A stretch of 64,000 bases of DNA from Paraburkholderia domus (GCF_905220705.1 NZ_CAJNAT010000028.1:1-64000), one strand, 5' to 3'; numbered from the stretch's first letter, positions 25,898 to 34,615 are shown. Program-made: numbers and translations. Notes: generated from the letters alone by a model not told the origin.

Positions 25898-26968
25898 TTA
25901 CTTGATTTGGGCCTGCGTGTAGTAACCGCTGGTCACCAACTCCGACTGGTAATTAGCCTTGTCGACGAGGATCGGCTTCACGAGGTAGGTCGGAACAATC
26001 TTCGTTCCATTGTTGTAGCTCTTCGTGTCGTTGACGGGCACCTGCTTGCCGCTCAGCGCGTTGTCAACCATTTCGGCAGTCACACTGGCAAGCTTGCGAG
26101 TGTCCTTGAACACGGTCGAGGTCTGGTCGCCCCGCACAATGTTCTTGACGTTCTGGATGTCCGCGTCCTGTCCCGTGACAACGGGCATGGTTTGTTGCGC
26201 CGAACCGTATCCAACGCTCTTAAGAGAGGAGATAACCCCAACTGCAATTGCGTCGTTGGGGGTCCAGACCGCATCCAGGTGGTCCTTGCCGTAGAAAGCG
26301 CTCAGCAGGTTATCCATTCGAGATTGCGCCGTCGCGCCATCCCAGTTGCGCGTGGCCACTTTGTCGAAGGCCACCTGTTTGCTCCTAACCACGAACTTGC
26401 CGCTGTCGATGTACGGTTTGAGAACCGACATGCCGCCCGCGTAGACCATGTGGGCATTGTTATCGTCCGAGGAACCACCGAACACTTCGATGTTGAACGG
26501 AGTCTTGCTGCCGGCCTTCTGCCACGCGCTGACGATACTCTGTCCTTGAAGAACGCCGACGCCGTAGTTGTCGAACGTTGCGTAGTAGTCGACATCCTTG
26601 GTGTTGCTAATCAGGCGGTCGTAGGAGATGACCTTGATGCCTTTCTTCTGAGCGAGCGCCAGCGCGTCGGAAAAGGTCTTGCCGTCGATCGGTGCGATGA
26701 CCAGTGCTTTGACACCCTTCGCAAGCATGTTCTCGACCTGATTCACCTGCGTCGGAACGTCGTAATTCGCGTACTGCAGGTCGGCCGAGTAGCCTTTCGC
26801 CTTTAGCGCCTCGACCATGCTTTTACCGTCGGTGATCCACCGGGATTCGGTCTTGTCAGGCAGCGAAATGCCAACAACACCCTTATCCTGGGCGAAAGCA
26901 GCGCCAGACATTGCCGAGAAAGCTGCCGAAGCGGCCAGAATGACCGCGACACTCTTCAGAATCTTCAT
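25898..26968 (-). CDS. chvE: ChvE-like multiple-sugar-binding periplasmic protein
   Basis: Periplasmic binding protein of 356 residues with a signal peptide cut after AFA (about residue 26). The mature part strongly resembles ChvE: GISLPDKTESRWITDG, VKALVIAPIDGKTFS, ISYDRLISNTKDVDYY and VVTGQDADI. ChvE binds several aldoses. Here the gene sits between dehydrogenase genes and the ABC ATPase, so it likely delivers the substrate for the enzymes of this block. Confidence 0.92.
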   Translation of the reverse strand: MKILKSVAVILAASAAFSAMSGAAFAQDKGVVGISLPDKTESRWITDGKSMVEALKAKGYSADLQYANYDVPTQVNQVENMLAKGVKALVIAPIDGKTFSDALALAQKKGIKVISYDRLISNTKDVDYYATFDNYGVGVLQGQSIVSAWQKAGSKTPFNIEVFGGSSDDNNAHMVYAGGMSVLKPYIDSGKFVVRSKQVAFDKVATRNWDGATAQSRMDNLLSAFYGKDHLDAVWTPNDAIAVGVISSLKSVGYGSAQQTMPVVTGQDADIQNVKNIVRGDQTSTVFKDTRKLASVTAEMVDNALSGKQVPVNDTKSYNNGTKIVPTYLVKPILVDKANYQSELVTSGYYTQAQIK

Positions 26969-27064
26969 GATTTCGTCTCCTATTTAGGAATGCGTATTTG
27001 TGATTCCGGTTTTCCATTTGCGGAATCCTTGGCTGACGACCTTGGGCGTCAGCCACTCGAGCGC

Positions 27065-28153
27065 TTAGCCGATAGCGACCTCTGCACCGGCCTCTTTTGA
27101 AGAGGCGAACATAGCCTCGATGACACGACTTATGTTGTACGCCTGCGTGGCGGGCACGACCGACTGCGTGCCGTTGCGCAATGCGTCAAAGAACGCGTTC
27201 GACTCGCGGTCGAAGTAAACCGGATTCCCGATTTCAGCAATATCAGGCGAATACTCCGTCTTTTTCGTCGCCCAGATTTCCGGGAAGCTGGTCTCTTGCC
27301 ACTCAGTCCAACCCTCCGGATGGTCGCCTTTGCCGGCGTCATAAATCTTGTAGCTTGAGGGGAGCGAGCGGGAAGACATGATGCCTTCCGTTCCATAGGC
27401 GGTGATGTCCCAGCTCTCGGTCCACGGCAGGACGTCCCACGACATGAAGTCGACGGTGACAATCTTGTCTTCGTAATTCAGCACTGCGCCTGCCGCGTCT
27501 TCACGCGATTCGTCCCCGTGAAAATTCGGGAATTTCGTGATTCGGGCGTTCACAGAGCGCGGCAAGCCGAAATGCAGAAGAATGCGGTCGATGAGGTGGC
27601 AACCGATAACGAACACGGCACCGCCAATATCGCCAGGCTGAGTCATGTGCGGAGTGCCCGCCTCGTCGTGTGAACAGCCTCCGTGAGCCCGCACCTGGAC
27701 GACTTTTCCGAGACGACCGCTCTTGAGGGCGGCTTGCATCGCGTCCACCGAGGGAGCAAAGCGCCAGCAATAGCCGACTTGCACGAGCCCACCCGTACGC
27801 TCCGCCGCATCGACGATGCGCTTGGCATCGACCGAACTGCGGCCAGCAGGTTTCTCGCACAACACTGCCTTGCCAGCCTCGAGCGCCTCAATGGTCAGGT
27901 CGGCCATCTTCTCGCTCTTGGAGTGGACGAGCACGACATGCACATTCTCGTCCGCCAGGATGTCCTCCTTCGAACGGGCCTCAAGACCGAGAGCGTCGAC
28001 GAACGGCGTAAGCAGCGGGCTTGTATCCCACGCACCGAGCATCTTTGCGTCGGTGCGACGCTGGATTGCCTTGACGCGCCCGGACGTATGGGGGTGAGTG
28101 ATGCCAAGACAAGCTACGCCGAGCGTTTCGTCGGGACCAATCTTTCGTGTCAT
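27065..28153 (-). CDS. Gfo/Idh/MocA family oxidoreductase
   Basis: NAD(P)-dependent dehydrogenase of 362 residues. The Rossmann part starts GVACLGITHPHTSGRV, without the usual GxGxxG, so cofactor binding may differ. The conserved catalytic-Lys motif is present as LCEKPAG, and GYCWRFAPSVDAM and HLIDRILLHFG follow. GGAGGAGA lies upstream of the ATG. Members oxidise or reduce sugars, inositols or glycosides. It is next to an IolG-like paralogue and a TIM-barrel isomerase, so the pair could carry out successive oxidation steps on one ring or sugar. Confidence 0.85.
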   Translation of the reverse strand: MTRKIGPDETLGVACLGITHPHTSGRVKAIQRRTDAKMLGAWDTSPLLTPFVDALGLEARSKEDILADENVHVVLVHSKSEKMADLTIEALEAGKAVLCEKPAGRSSVDAKRIVDAAERTGGLVQVGYCWRFAPSVDAMQAALKSGRLGKVVQVRAHGGCSHDEAGTPHMTQPGDIGGAVFVIGCHLIDRILLHFGLPRSVNARITKFPNFHGDESREDAAGAVLNYEDKIVTVDFMSWDVLPWTESWDITAYGTEGIMSSRSLPSSYKIYDAGKGDHPEGWTEWQETSFPEIWATKKTEYSPDIAEIGNPVYFDRESNAFFDALRNGTQSVVPATQAYNISRVIEAMFASSKEAGAEVAIG

Positions 28154-28177
28154 GACTTATCTCCTCCAGATTTCCAC

Positions 28178-29170
28178 TTACACCTTGACCGCTTTGCCCG
28201 ACAAAGCAGACTCACGCGCGCAGTCCGCGAGACGCAGCGCTTTCAGTCCATCCTGTACAGAAGTCGGCAAAGGCGAGTTCGCGTTCAGTGCGTCGACGAA
28301 AGCTTCGAGTTCGGCCTTGTATGCAGCTTCATAGCGCTCGAGGAAGAAGTTGAGCAGCGGCTCGCGGACGTCGGTCGCTTCCTTGGACCAGCGTCGAATC
28401 GTCGAAGGACGGAGGTTTTCTTGCAAGAGCATTCCCTTCGACCCCGACACTTCCATGCGCTGGTCGTAGCCGTACACGGCTTCACGACAGCAGTTGATGT
28501 GGCATTGCTTGCCCGACGCGGTGCGCAATTGCACCATCACCGTATCGAAGTCGGTGAGCTTCTCAAGCGACTCGTCAACGAGACGGCTGGCCATGGCCAT
28601 GACCTCGACCGGCTCTTCGCCGAGCAGCCAGCGAGCCATGTCCAGATCGTGGATAACCATGTCGCGGAAGATGCCGCCCGAGTGTTCGACATAGTCACGA
28701 GGCGGCATGCCCGGGTCCCGGCTCGAAATGATGACCTGGCGCACTTCGCCGACGTCACCTGCGTCGATCGCTTTGCGGAAGGCTTGCGACGTCGGGTCGA
28801 AACGTCGATTGAAGGCGAGCATGACGCGACCACCCAGTCGCTCGACTTCGTTAGCAGCGGCTAATGACTTCTCCATGTCGAGGTCGATGGGCTTCTCGCA
28901 CAGCACAGCCTTGCCGCGCTTGACGGCTTCGAGCATGAACGTGATGTGCGTATCAGTCGGCGTACCGATGACCACGGCGTCGATGTCGTTGCGCTCGAGG
29001 ACGCCTGCGGGGTCCGTCGAGGCCTCGCAGCCCAGACGGCTAGCCAGCGACGTCGCTGCACTTTCAACCGGGTCTGCCACCGCGACGAGTTTTGCGTTCG
29101 GGCTCGCGGCGACGTTGCCAGCGTGAATGCGACCAATGCGGCCAGCACCGAGTACGGCGATTCGAATCAT
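28178..29170 (-). CDS. iolG: Inositol 2-dehydrogenase-like Gfo/Idh/MocA oxidoreductase
   Basis: Protein of 330 residues with IolG features: VLGAGRIGRIHAGNV at the N-terminus, CEKPIDLDME with the catalytic Lys, FNRRFDPTSQAFRKAI, and IHDLDMARWLLGEEP with the active-site Asp. IolG oxidises myo-inositol or related cyclitols to the keto form. No other iol genes (iolB, C, D) are nearby, so the true substrate may be another cyclitol or a glycoside. It lies 24 bp before the other Gfo/Idh gene and 40 bp after the TIM-barrel gene. Confidence 0.85.
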   Translation of the reverse strand: MIRIAVLGAGRIGRIHAGNVAASPNAKLVAVADPVESAATSLASRLGCEASTDPAGVLERNDIDAVVIGTPTDTHITFMLEAVKRGKAVLCEKPIDLDMEKSLAAANEVERLGGRVMLAFNRRFDPTSQAFRKAIDAGDVGEVRQVIISSRDPGMPPRDYVEHSGGIFRDMVIHDLDMARWLLGEEPVEVMAMASRLVDESLEKLTDFDTVMVQLRTASGKQCHINCCREAVYGYDQRMEVSGSKGMLLQENLRPSTIRRWSKEATDVREPLLNFFLERYEAAYKAELEAFVDALNANSPLPTSVQDGLKALRLADCARESALSGKAVKV

Positions 29171-29210
29171 GTGAGTCTCCAGAAATATTTGTCGGTTAAG
29201 GTCAAGCGCT

Positions 29211-30089
29211 TCAGGCGGCGGTCGCGCTTTTTGCCGAGAACTGCGCGATGGTGGTGTCGTAAGCGCGCTTTGCCATCTCGTCCAGCGGAAATTTCCGGTG
29301 CACCTCCGAGATGAGTTCCACGCCGTAGTACGGGAGCGTGCAGCCTGCTTGTTCCAGCGCTTCGACAAAGGTGGGGCAATCGCCTGCGCCTTCGCCACAA
29401 AGCTGGCGGTTATAGGTCGAATCATCAAACAACGAGCCTTTGACCTGCGCGCCGACGTCGTCCATCTCTACGCCCTTGATGAAACGCGCGGGAATTTGCG
29501 CGACTTCGCTATAGGGGCTGCCACCGCGCGCCACATGCCAGTGATCAACCATCAGACCACCATTGGGTTGGTTGGCGCCTTCGGCAACCCTCAGCGCTTC
29601 TGCGATGTTTCGGATAGGAGAGAAAGGCATGAACTCGATTGCCACCGTCGCGTCAACCGCCGCCACATCCTGGCAAAGCTTCGCGAATTCGTCGGTCATG
29701 CGAGGGAAGTCGGCCGGATTCTTGTCGAAGGGGCTCGCGCCGATTTTGAGGTTGCGCATGCCCAGTTCGCCGCCCAGTTCGATGAAACGGCGACGGCAAT
29801 CGTCCGACTTGACACGCGCCTCTCCGTCGAAGTACCAGTCCATGAGGATCTCGAGCTCGAAGTACTTCATGCCCGTGTCGTCCAGAATCTGCTTGACGCC
29901 GGACACCCCGTACTTCTCGATGCTGTACTCGAGGTCATCGAGAATGAGGCCGACGCCACTCCAGCCGGCGCGTGAAGCCGCTTCGCAGCGGTCGCGCAAC
30001 GGGAACGGGCTGATTTCGTTCGGTGCACACGGATAAACGTCGCCAGCGAGTGTCCAGTACGCAGCCAGCAGCTCTTTCTTCGCATTCAT
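29211..30089 (-). CDS. Sugar phosphate isomerase/epimerase family TIM-barrel protein
   Basis: Protein of 292 residues, xylose-isomerase-like barrel. Probable metal ligands are Glu in AIEFMPF, Asp and His in MVDHWH, and Glu in GVEMDD. Relatives include inosose dehydratase IolE, keto-sugar epimerases and the barrel subunit of C-glycoside-cleaving enzymes that work on 3-keto glycosides made by Gfo/Idh partners. GGAG precedes the ATG at 30089. Its place between an intradiol dioxygenase and two dehydrogenases suggests dehydration or elimination of a ketone intermediate. Confidence 0.82.
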   Translation of the reverse strand: MNAKKELLAAYWTLAGDVYPCAPNEISPFPLRDRCEAASRAGWSGVGLILDDLEYSIEKYGVSGVKQILDDTGMKYFELEILMDWYFDGEARVKSDDCRRRFIELGGELGMRNLKIGASPFDKNPADFPRMTDEFAKLCQDVAAVDATVAIEFMPFSPIRNIAEALRVAEGANQPNGGLMVDHWHVARGGSPYSEVAQIPARFIKGVEMDDVGAQVKGSLFDDSTYNRQLCGEGAGDCPTFVEALEQAGCTLPYYGVELISEVHRKFPLDEMAKRAYDTTIAQFSAKSATAA

Positions 30090-30156
30090 ATGTAGTACTC
30101 CTGTGTCTATCAATGTCGTCGGTTTTTGAGGCGGCACGCTCCCGCGCACCAAACGA

Positions 30157-31077
30157 TTAAGAGATTGCCCGCGCGGGCTTCGTGGACGTCGCGAGGGTGA
30201 AGTCCCACGACACAGACCAGAACGGTGATGAGAACCCGACGCGCTTAGCCGCTTCCGGGTCGTCAATCTTGTTGAATTCGGCGATGAGTTCACGCTTGAC
30301 GCCGAACACCGCATCCTCGGGGAGATATGGACAGTCGGGCGTGAAAATGTGCGTGATGACCGGGTCAAAGCCTGGCGCCGTCACGATGAAGTGCAGATGA
30401 GCAGCACGGTTGGGGTGTCGGCCTATTGCCGCGAGGAGCTTGCCGACCGGGCCGTCCGAAGGAATCGGATAGTGACGCGGCTTAACAGACTTGAACCAGT
30501 AGCGGCCTTCGGCATCCGACGTAAAAACACCGCGAAGATTTGAGTCAGGCTGAATGCCTTTCTGTTGCACGTCATAGAAGCCGTCGTCGTTGGTCTGCCA
30601 CACCTCAAGCTTCGCATCAGGAATCGGGTTTCCCTGAATATCGGCTACCCGCCCTTCGACGACCATGGGCTCGCCCTTTCCATCCAGGCAAATGTTCGCG
30701 CCGTTCGGATAGTCGGGTGCATTGGCGATGTAGAACGGCCCCAGAATGGTGTTCGGCGTAGCACCGCTTGGACGGCGATGATTGATTGCATCAACGAGCA
30801 TCGAGACGCCGAGAATGTCCGACAGCAGGATGTACTCTTGCCGCCAGTCCGTGCACATTTGACCCGTCTCGGTCAGAAAGCGGATGGCGGTGAACCACTC
30901 TTCATGCGTCGGCTCAATTTCCTTAACCGCGGCATGAAGGTGCTTGACCAGAACCGACATCACCTCGCGCAGTCGAGCGTCGCCGTCTTCGCTCATACGA
31001 GCATTGACGACTTCGGCCGAGTGCGCTTCATCGAAGTACGGGGACGTGGACTGAACTGTAGGGGTTGCGCTTTGCAT
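30157..31077 (-). CDS. Intradiol ring-cleavage dioxygenase, probably hydroxyquinol 1,2-dioxygenase
   Basis: Opens an ortho-diol ring with O2 and Fe(III). The protein has 306 residues, with the N-terminal helical dioxygenase domain (FLTETGQMCTDWRQE) and NTILGPFYI before the catalytic barrel. Iron ligands are visible as Y168 (DDGFYDV), Y203 (PRHYPIP), H227 and H229 (AAHLHF). GGAGAC precedes the ATG. Maleylacetate reductase at the end of the same block indicates that the product is maleylacetate, so the substrate is more likely hydroxyquinol than catechol. No monooxygenase that would make hydroxyquinol is present. Confidence 0.88.
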   Translation of the reverse strand: MQSATPTVQSTSPYFDEAHSAEVVNARMSEDGDARLREVMSVLVKHLHAAVKEIEPTHEEWFTAIRFLTETGQMCTDWRQEYILLSDILGVSMLVDAINHRRPSGATPNTILGPFYIANAPDYPNGANICLDGKGEPMVVEGRVADIQGNPIPDAKLEVWQTNDDGFYDVQQKGIQPDSNLRGVFTSDAEGRYWFKSVKPRHYPIPSDGPVGKLLAAIGRHPNRAAHLHFIVTAPGFDPVITHIFTPDCPYLPEDAVFGVKRELIAEFNKIDDPEAAKRVGFSSPFWSVSWDFTLATSTKPARAIS

Positions 31078-31113
31078 TGAGTGTCTCCATCAATCTTTTC
31101 TGCAGCTTTGAGA

Positions 31114-31168
31114 CGAGTCTATATTCGCCGCGGTTGGCAAAACAGAGCTGGAAAGGGAAAGTCTTTCG
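31114..31168 (-). promoter_or_regulatory. Promoter and regulator-site block upstream of the dioxygenase operon
   Basis: On the minus strand a -10-like TATAGA (31118-31123) has only a poor -35, as expected for an activated promoter. About 28 bp further upstream lies the dyad GAAAG-N8-CTTTC (31151-31167). The whole block recurs at 36190-36244 upstream of the porin with the same order, orientation and nearly the same spacing. The LysR protein encoded immediately upstream is a candidate to bind it. Confidence 0.6.
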
Positions 31169-31209
31169 CGCTGAGTGGGAAGAAACCTCAAATGCAGTGA
31201 GCACGGCGC

Positions 31210-32124
31210 TCACGTGGTCCAATGCCGTTCGTATTCGTTCTGGTGAAACCGCTCCACAAGCGCATCAATGAACAGGCGTACCTTCACGGGGAGATGGGAG
31301 CGGGTCTGAAACGCGATGTTCATGGTCAGCCGGGGAAGGTCCCAGTCGTCGAGCACCGGGACAAGGCGGCCTGCCTTGAGGTCGTCGTAGATTATGTATT
31401 TCGGCTGCACCAGAATACCCATGCTGTCTAGCGCGGCAATACGCAATATCTGGCCGTCATTCGATTCCACCAAGGGCTTCACTCTGACAACGACGTTCTC
31501 ACCGCCACGGGTAAACGATAGCTCGCGTGGATTGTCGGCAAGTTGATAGTTCAGCAGCCTGTGCTTCGCAAGCTCCGCCGGGAAGCGAGGGCGCCCGTGC
31601 GCCTCGATGTAACAGGGCGATGCGGCCAATATGCGGCGCGTTGAGGCCAGTCTTCTAATCGTGATGTTGCTGTCTGGCTCGAGGACTTTCGTACGAATCG
31701 CGACGTCGATGCCGTTCTCGATAATGTCGCAGTAGCGGTTGGCCGCTACCACGTCAACTGTGATGTCGGGATAACACGCCGTGAAATCAGGAAGCATCGG
31801 CGCAATGTGCAGCATGCAGAATGATAACGAGGCAGTGACGCGCAGGACCCCGCTTGGACGCACAACCGCCTCTTTGACGACGGATTCTGCTTCGCCAAGG
31901 TCAGCGAGGATAGATTTGCAGCGCCGATGATATTCGGCGCCAGCCTCAGTCAGATAAAGGTTGCGCGTCGTTCTGCGCACCAGTTGAACCCCGAGCCTCC
32001 CTTCCAGCGAAATCAAATACCTGCTCGCCGCCGAGATGGAAAGATCGACAGCTTCCGCCGCCCGGCTGATGCTGCCCGTCTCGGCCACCTCGACAAACAG
32101 CTGTAATTCCTTGAACTGGTCCAT
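31210..32124 (-). CDS. LysR-family transcriptional regulator
   Basis: Protein of 304 residues. The N-terminal winged helix reads FKELQLFVEVAETGSISRAA, then SISAASRYLISLEGRLGVQL, and the substrate-binding domain follows from about residue 90. It is transcribed in the same direction as the dioxygenase operon, 133 bp upstream of it. It is the nearest candidate activator for the dioxygenase operon and perhaps for the porin that shares its promoter block; LysR proteins of aromatic pathways usually sense a pathway intermediate. Confidence 0.92.
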   Translation of the reverse strand: MDQFKELQLFVEVAETGSISRAAEAVDLSISAASRYLISLEGRLGVQLVRRTTRNLYLTEAGAEYHRRCKSILADLGEAESVVKEAVVRPSGVLRVTASLSFCMLHIAPMLPDFTACYPDITVDVVAANRYCDIIENGIDVAIRTKVLEPDSNITIRRLASTRRILAASPCYIEAHGRPRFPAELAKHRLLNYQLADNPRELSFTRGGENVVVRVKPLVESNDGQILRIAALDSMGILVQPKYIIYDDLKAGRLVPVLDDWDLPRLTMNIAFQTRSHLPVKVRLFIDALVERFHQNEYERHWTT

Positions 32125-32254
32125 GCCCTTGCACCATTACGCCTTGTCTCCGCCCGCATCTGAGCCGAATGCGGGAGCACGCGCGACTTCCCTGAGTCAT
32201 TTGGTGTGTCGCGTCGACGTCATAATAGTGCCGGTGATCCATCTTTTTAGAATG

Positions 32255-32278
32255 AAAACACATCAATAATCTATCAAT
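32255..32278. promoter_or_regulatory. Copy 1 of a 24-bp motif, candidate regulator site
   Basis: AAAACACATCAATAATCTATCAAT matches the motif at 33533-33556 at 21 of 24 positions; quoted as halves, AAAACACATCAA and CTATCAA are shared. It overlaps the stop of the PhyH gene and lies about 130 bp upstream of the LysR start. Confidence 0.45.
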
Positions 32279-33477
32279 CTGCTTGCCTCGCCAGGGCCAT
32301 GGCGCCAGGCATGCTCTGCGAGGGCTCGCGCAAACTCCGCAGGCCTCCAGTCCTCCCGAAGCGCCCGCAGCATCATCTGGCTCTGGCTCTCCGGCGCGAG
32401 TCCCTTGGCTGGCGGGTCTCTGTCCAGGTTTGTCGGGAACGAATAGCCTTCAGCGCACGAAGCAATCACCGATAGCACCTCAAGCTCGGTGATGTCGCCG
32501 CCCTTCAACCTGTCTCTAAGGACCGGATAGAGGGTCTCGGACATGCGCGTTCGATTCACCACCTCCATCGCCCGACCATAAGCTGACGAGATTTGGAGGA
32601 GGTTTGCCATGCGCTGCACGTGGCTTGTCCGGTTCGTGCCAGCGGCGTGAAAGAGCGCCGGATTGAAGAACATGGCGTCGCCCTTGATAAGCGGCACCTG
32701 GACGAAGTTGTTCTCGAAATATTCCCGGAAATCGGCTCTGCGCCACGCCACGTAGCCTTGAGCGTAGCGTTGCGAGTAAGGCAGGAGCTTGGTTGGGCCG
32801 CTCTCAACCGGCATATCGCTGTGCGCGACGGCCCCTTGCAGCGTGAGGAAAGGCGACATCGCATGCACGTGCGCAGGAAAGGACGCTGCCACCTCGGTTG
32901 ACTGGAAGCCCAGATGGTAGTCACGATGAACTTGCTGTGCCTCCCCGCCGGGTCTGACGACATTGACCTGGGATGTGACCTGAAAACAAGGGCCGAGCCA
33001 TGCCTCGGCGGCCGCCGGCAGCCACTGGTTCGAAAAATACGTGGTGAAGACCTCAGGCGCTGTCACGCAGAGTTTTTCCTGTGCGTTCCAGATGCGGTCG
33101 TTCGCGCCTGCTCTCGCGAAATGGTCAGCCTTCGCGCCCGATTTCTTCTCGGCTTCAATAATCGATTCGAAGACCGTGGTTGCCTCATCCACACATCCCG
33201 TGTCGGAAAACGCGCGGTCGAGCACGAAGACGCCCGCGCCGTGCTGCAGGACACCGGCCCATTCCGACAGCAATTGAGGCCGCGCCACACTGGATGAGAC
33301 CACCGCTTCCAGATCGCGGCATTCGTATACAGGAATCTCCCGGACCAATCGGGCCGCGTAGCGTAGCGGCCGCTCCTTACCCGCGTTGAGCACGGTCACG
33401 AAATCACGCACGCTGCAGTCGCTTCCGCGATACCAGTTAGTTCGTCCAGCGAGATAGTCGTCGCGTTGGTGGTCCAT
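32263..33477 (-). CDS. PhyH-family (phytanoyl-CoA dioxygenase-like) oxygenase
   Basis: Fe(II)/2-oxoglutarate-dependent oxygenase candidate of 404 residues. The iron motif HxD is H184-D186 in QQVHRDYHLG, and a distal His fits at H277 in NPALFHAAG. The region HSDMPVESGPTKLLPYS is typical of PhyH proteins, where it lines the cofactor pocket. It lies between the LysR gene and a divergent LacI-type regulator gene, 94 bp from the latter. Substrate unknown; it may hydroxylate or demethylate a compound feeding the neighbouring pathway. Confidence 0.82.
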   Translation of the reverse strand: MDHQRDDYLAGRTNWYRGSDCSVRDFVTVLNAGKERPLRYAARLVREIPVYECRDLEAVVSSSVARPQLLSEWAGVLQHGAGVFVLDRAFSDTGCVDEATTVFESIIEAEKKSGAKADHFARAGANDRIWNAQEKLCVTAPEVFTTYFSNQWLPAAAEAWLGPCFQVTSQVNVVRPGGEAQQVHRDYHLGFQSTEVAASFPAHVHAMSPFLTLQGAVAHSDMPVESGPTKLLPYSQRYAQGYVAWRRADFREYFENNFVQVPLIKGDAMFFNPALFHAAGTNRTSHVQRMANLLQISSAYGRAMEVVNRTRMSETLYPVLRDRLKGGDITELEVLSVIASCAEGYSFPTNLDRDPPAKGLAPESQSQMMLRALREDWRPAEFARALAEHAWRHGPGEASRLIDY

Positions 33478-33532
33478 GCGTGCCTCCTATTTTCGATGTA
33501 GGATAGCTTGCAACGCCAAATTTGAAGCCTCA

Positions 33533-33556
33533 AAAACACATCAAAAAACTATCAAA
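33533..33556. promoter_or_regulatory. Copy 2 of the 24-bp motif, in the PhyH/LacI divergent spacer
   Basis: Shares AAAACACATCAA and CTATCAA with copy 1 (21 of 24 identical). It lies 56 bp upstream of the PhyH start and just before the LacI ribosome site, a suitable place for autorepression by the LacI-type protein. Confidence 0.5.
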
Positions 33557-33571
33557 CAAAGGAGGGTCCGA

Positions 33572-34615
33572 TTGGCTCACCGCTTCTTGATCAAGGAAAT
33601 CGCCCTTCAGGCCGGACTCGGCGTGGCGACTGTTGATAGGGCCTTGAACGGGCGCGCAAACGTCCGGGAGCACACTCGCAATCGCGTTGAGCAAGCCATC
33701 AAAGAACTTGAGAAGCAGGAGCTGAACCTGGCCAACACTGGGCGGAAGCTCATGGTCGACGTTGTAGTGGAGGCGCCGGCGCGGTTCAGTGACGAAATAA
33801 AAAATGCGCTTGAAGCGGAACTCGCATTACTGCACCCGGCGGTTGTCCGTCCGCGCTTTTTGCTGCAGGAGACCATGACGACGGCCGAAGTCGTGGAGGC
33901 GCTTCGTTCTATCTGCAGAAGAGGAAGCCACGGCGTTTTCCTGAAAGCCCGCGACGTTCCTGAAATTGCCGAGGCAATCGGCGAGCTACAGCGCCACGGC
34001 ATTCCCGTCGTCACACTCTTCACCGACATACCTCTATCAGGCCGGATCGCCTACGCCGGGCTCGACAATCGCGTCGCTGGCGCCACTGCCGCCTACCTGC
34101 TCGGCCTATTGCTGGGACCGCAGCCGGCTAATGTGTTGATAACAATGAGCGATGAGAATTTCCGGGGTGAAGAAGAACGCGAGATAAGTTTTCGTCGAGC
34201 ATTGCGCAAGGGCCACCCCCAACTCAAGCTGATTGATGCAAGCGGCGGACATGGCATTGATTTGCCAACTGAAGAACGGGTCCGAAGCGTTCTCAGCGAC
34301 GATACGCGCATCGCTGCCGTGTACTCCATGGGCGGCGGTAACGTCGCGATTCTTCGCGCGCTGGCAGCGCAGCAGCAAGCGCCGGTCTGCTTCATCGGTC
34401 ACGACCTGGACAAGGATAATGTGCGGCTTCTACGCGCGGGCAGGATTCAAGCCATCTTGCATCATGACCTCCGACAAGACATGCGCTCCGCCTGTCATCA
34501 CGTCATGCACTTTCACAAGCTCTTGCCAGCATCATCTGTAGCGTCCTCTTCTTCGGTTGTGGTCGTGACGCCAGAAAATATTCCGGACCACATCGCCAGT
34601 CGCTTCCGCAATTGA
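33572..34615 (+). CDS. LacI-family transcriptional regulator
   Basis: Protein of 347 residues. The N-terminal helix-turn-helix is LIKEIALQAGLGVATVDRAL followed by NGRANVREHTRNRVEQAI, and the rest is a periplasmic-binding-like sensor domain of the sugar-binding type (VYSMGGGNVAILRAL, CFIGHDLDKDN). A TTG at 33572 is taken as start because AAGGAGGG lies 5 nt upstream and the HTH begins five codons later; the longer ATG-initiated frame would overlap the PhyH gene and has no ribosome site. Likely controls the PhyH gene and possibly more of the neighbouring block. Confidence 0.85.
   Translation: MAHRFLIKEIALQAGLGVATVDRALNGRANVREHTRNRVEQAIKELEKQELNLANTGRKLMVDVVVEAPARFSDEIKNALEAELALLHPAVVRPRFLLQETMTTAEVVEALRSICRRGSHGVFLKARDVPEIAEAIGELQRHGIPVVTLFTDIPLSGRIAYAGLDNRVAGATAAYLLGLLLGPQPANVLITMSDENFRGEEEREISFRRALRKGHPQLKLIDASGGHGIDLPTEERVRSVLSDDTRIAAVYSMGGGNVAILRALAAQQQAPVCFIGHDLDKDNVRLLRAGRIQAILHHDLRQDMRSACHHVMHFHKLLPASSVASSSSVVVVTPENIPDHIASRFRN

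Noticed and set aside
30090..30368. Upstream extension of the TIM-barrel frame
   Set aside because: It overlaps the dioxygenase gene in another frame and is Arg/Ser-rich; the ATG at 30089 has a proper ribosome site.
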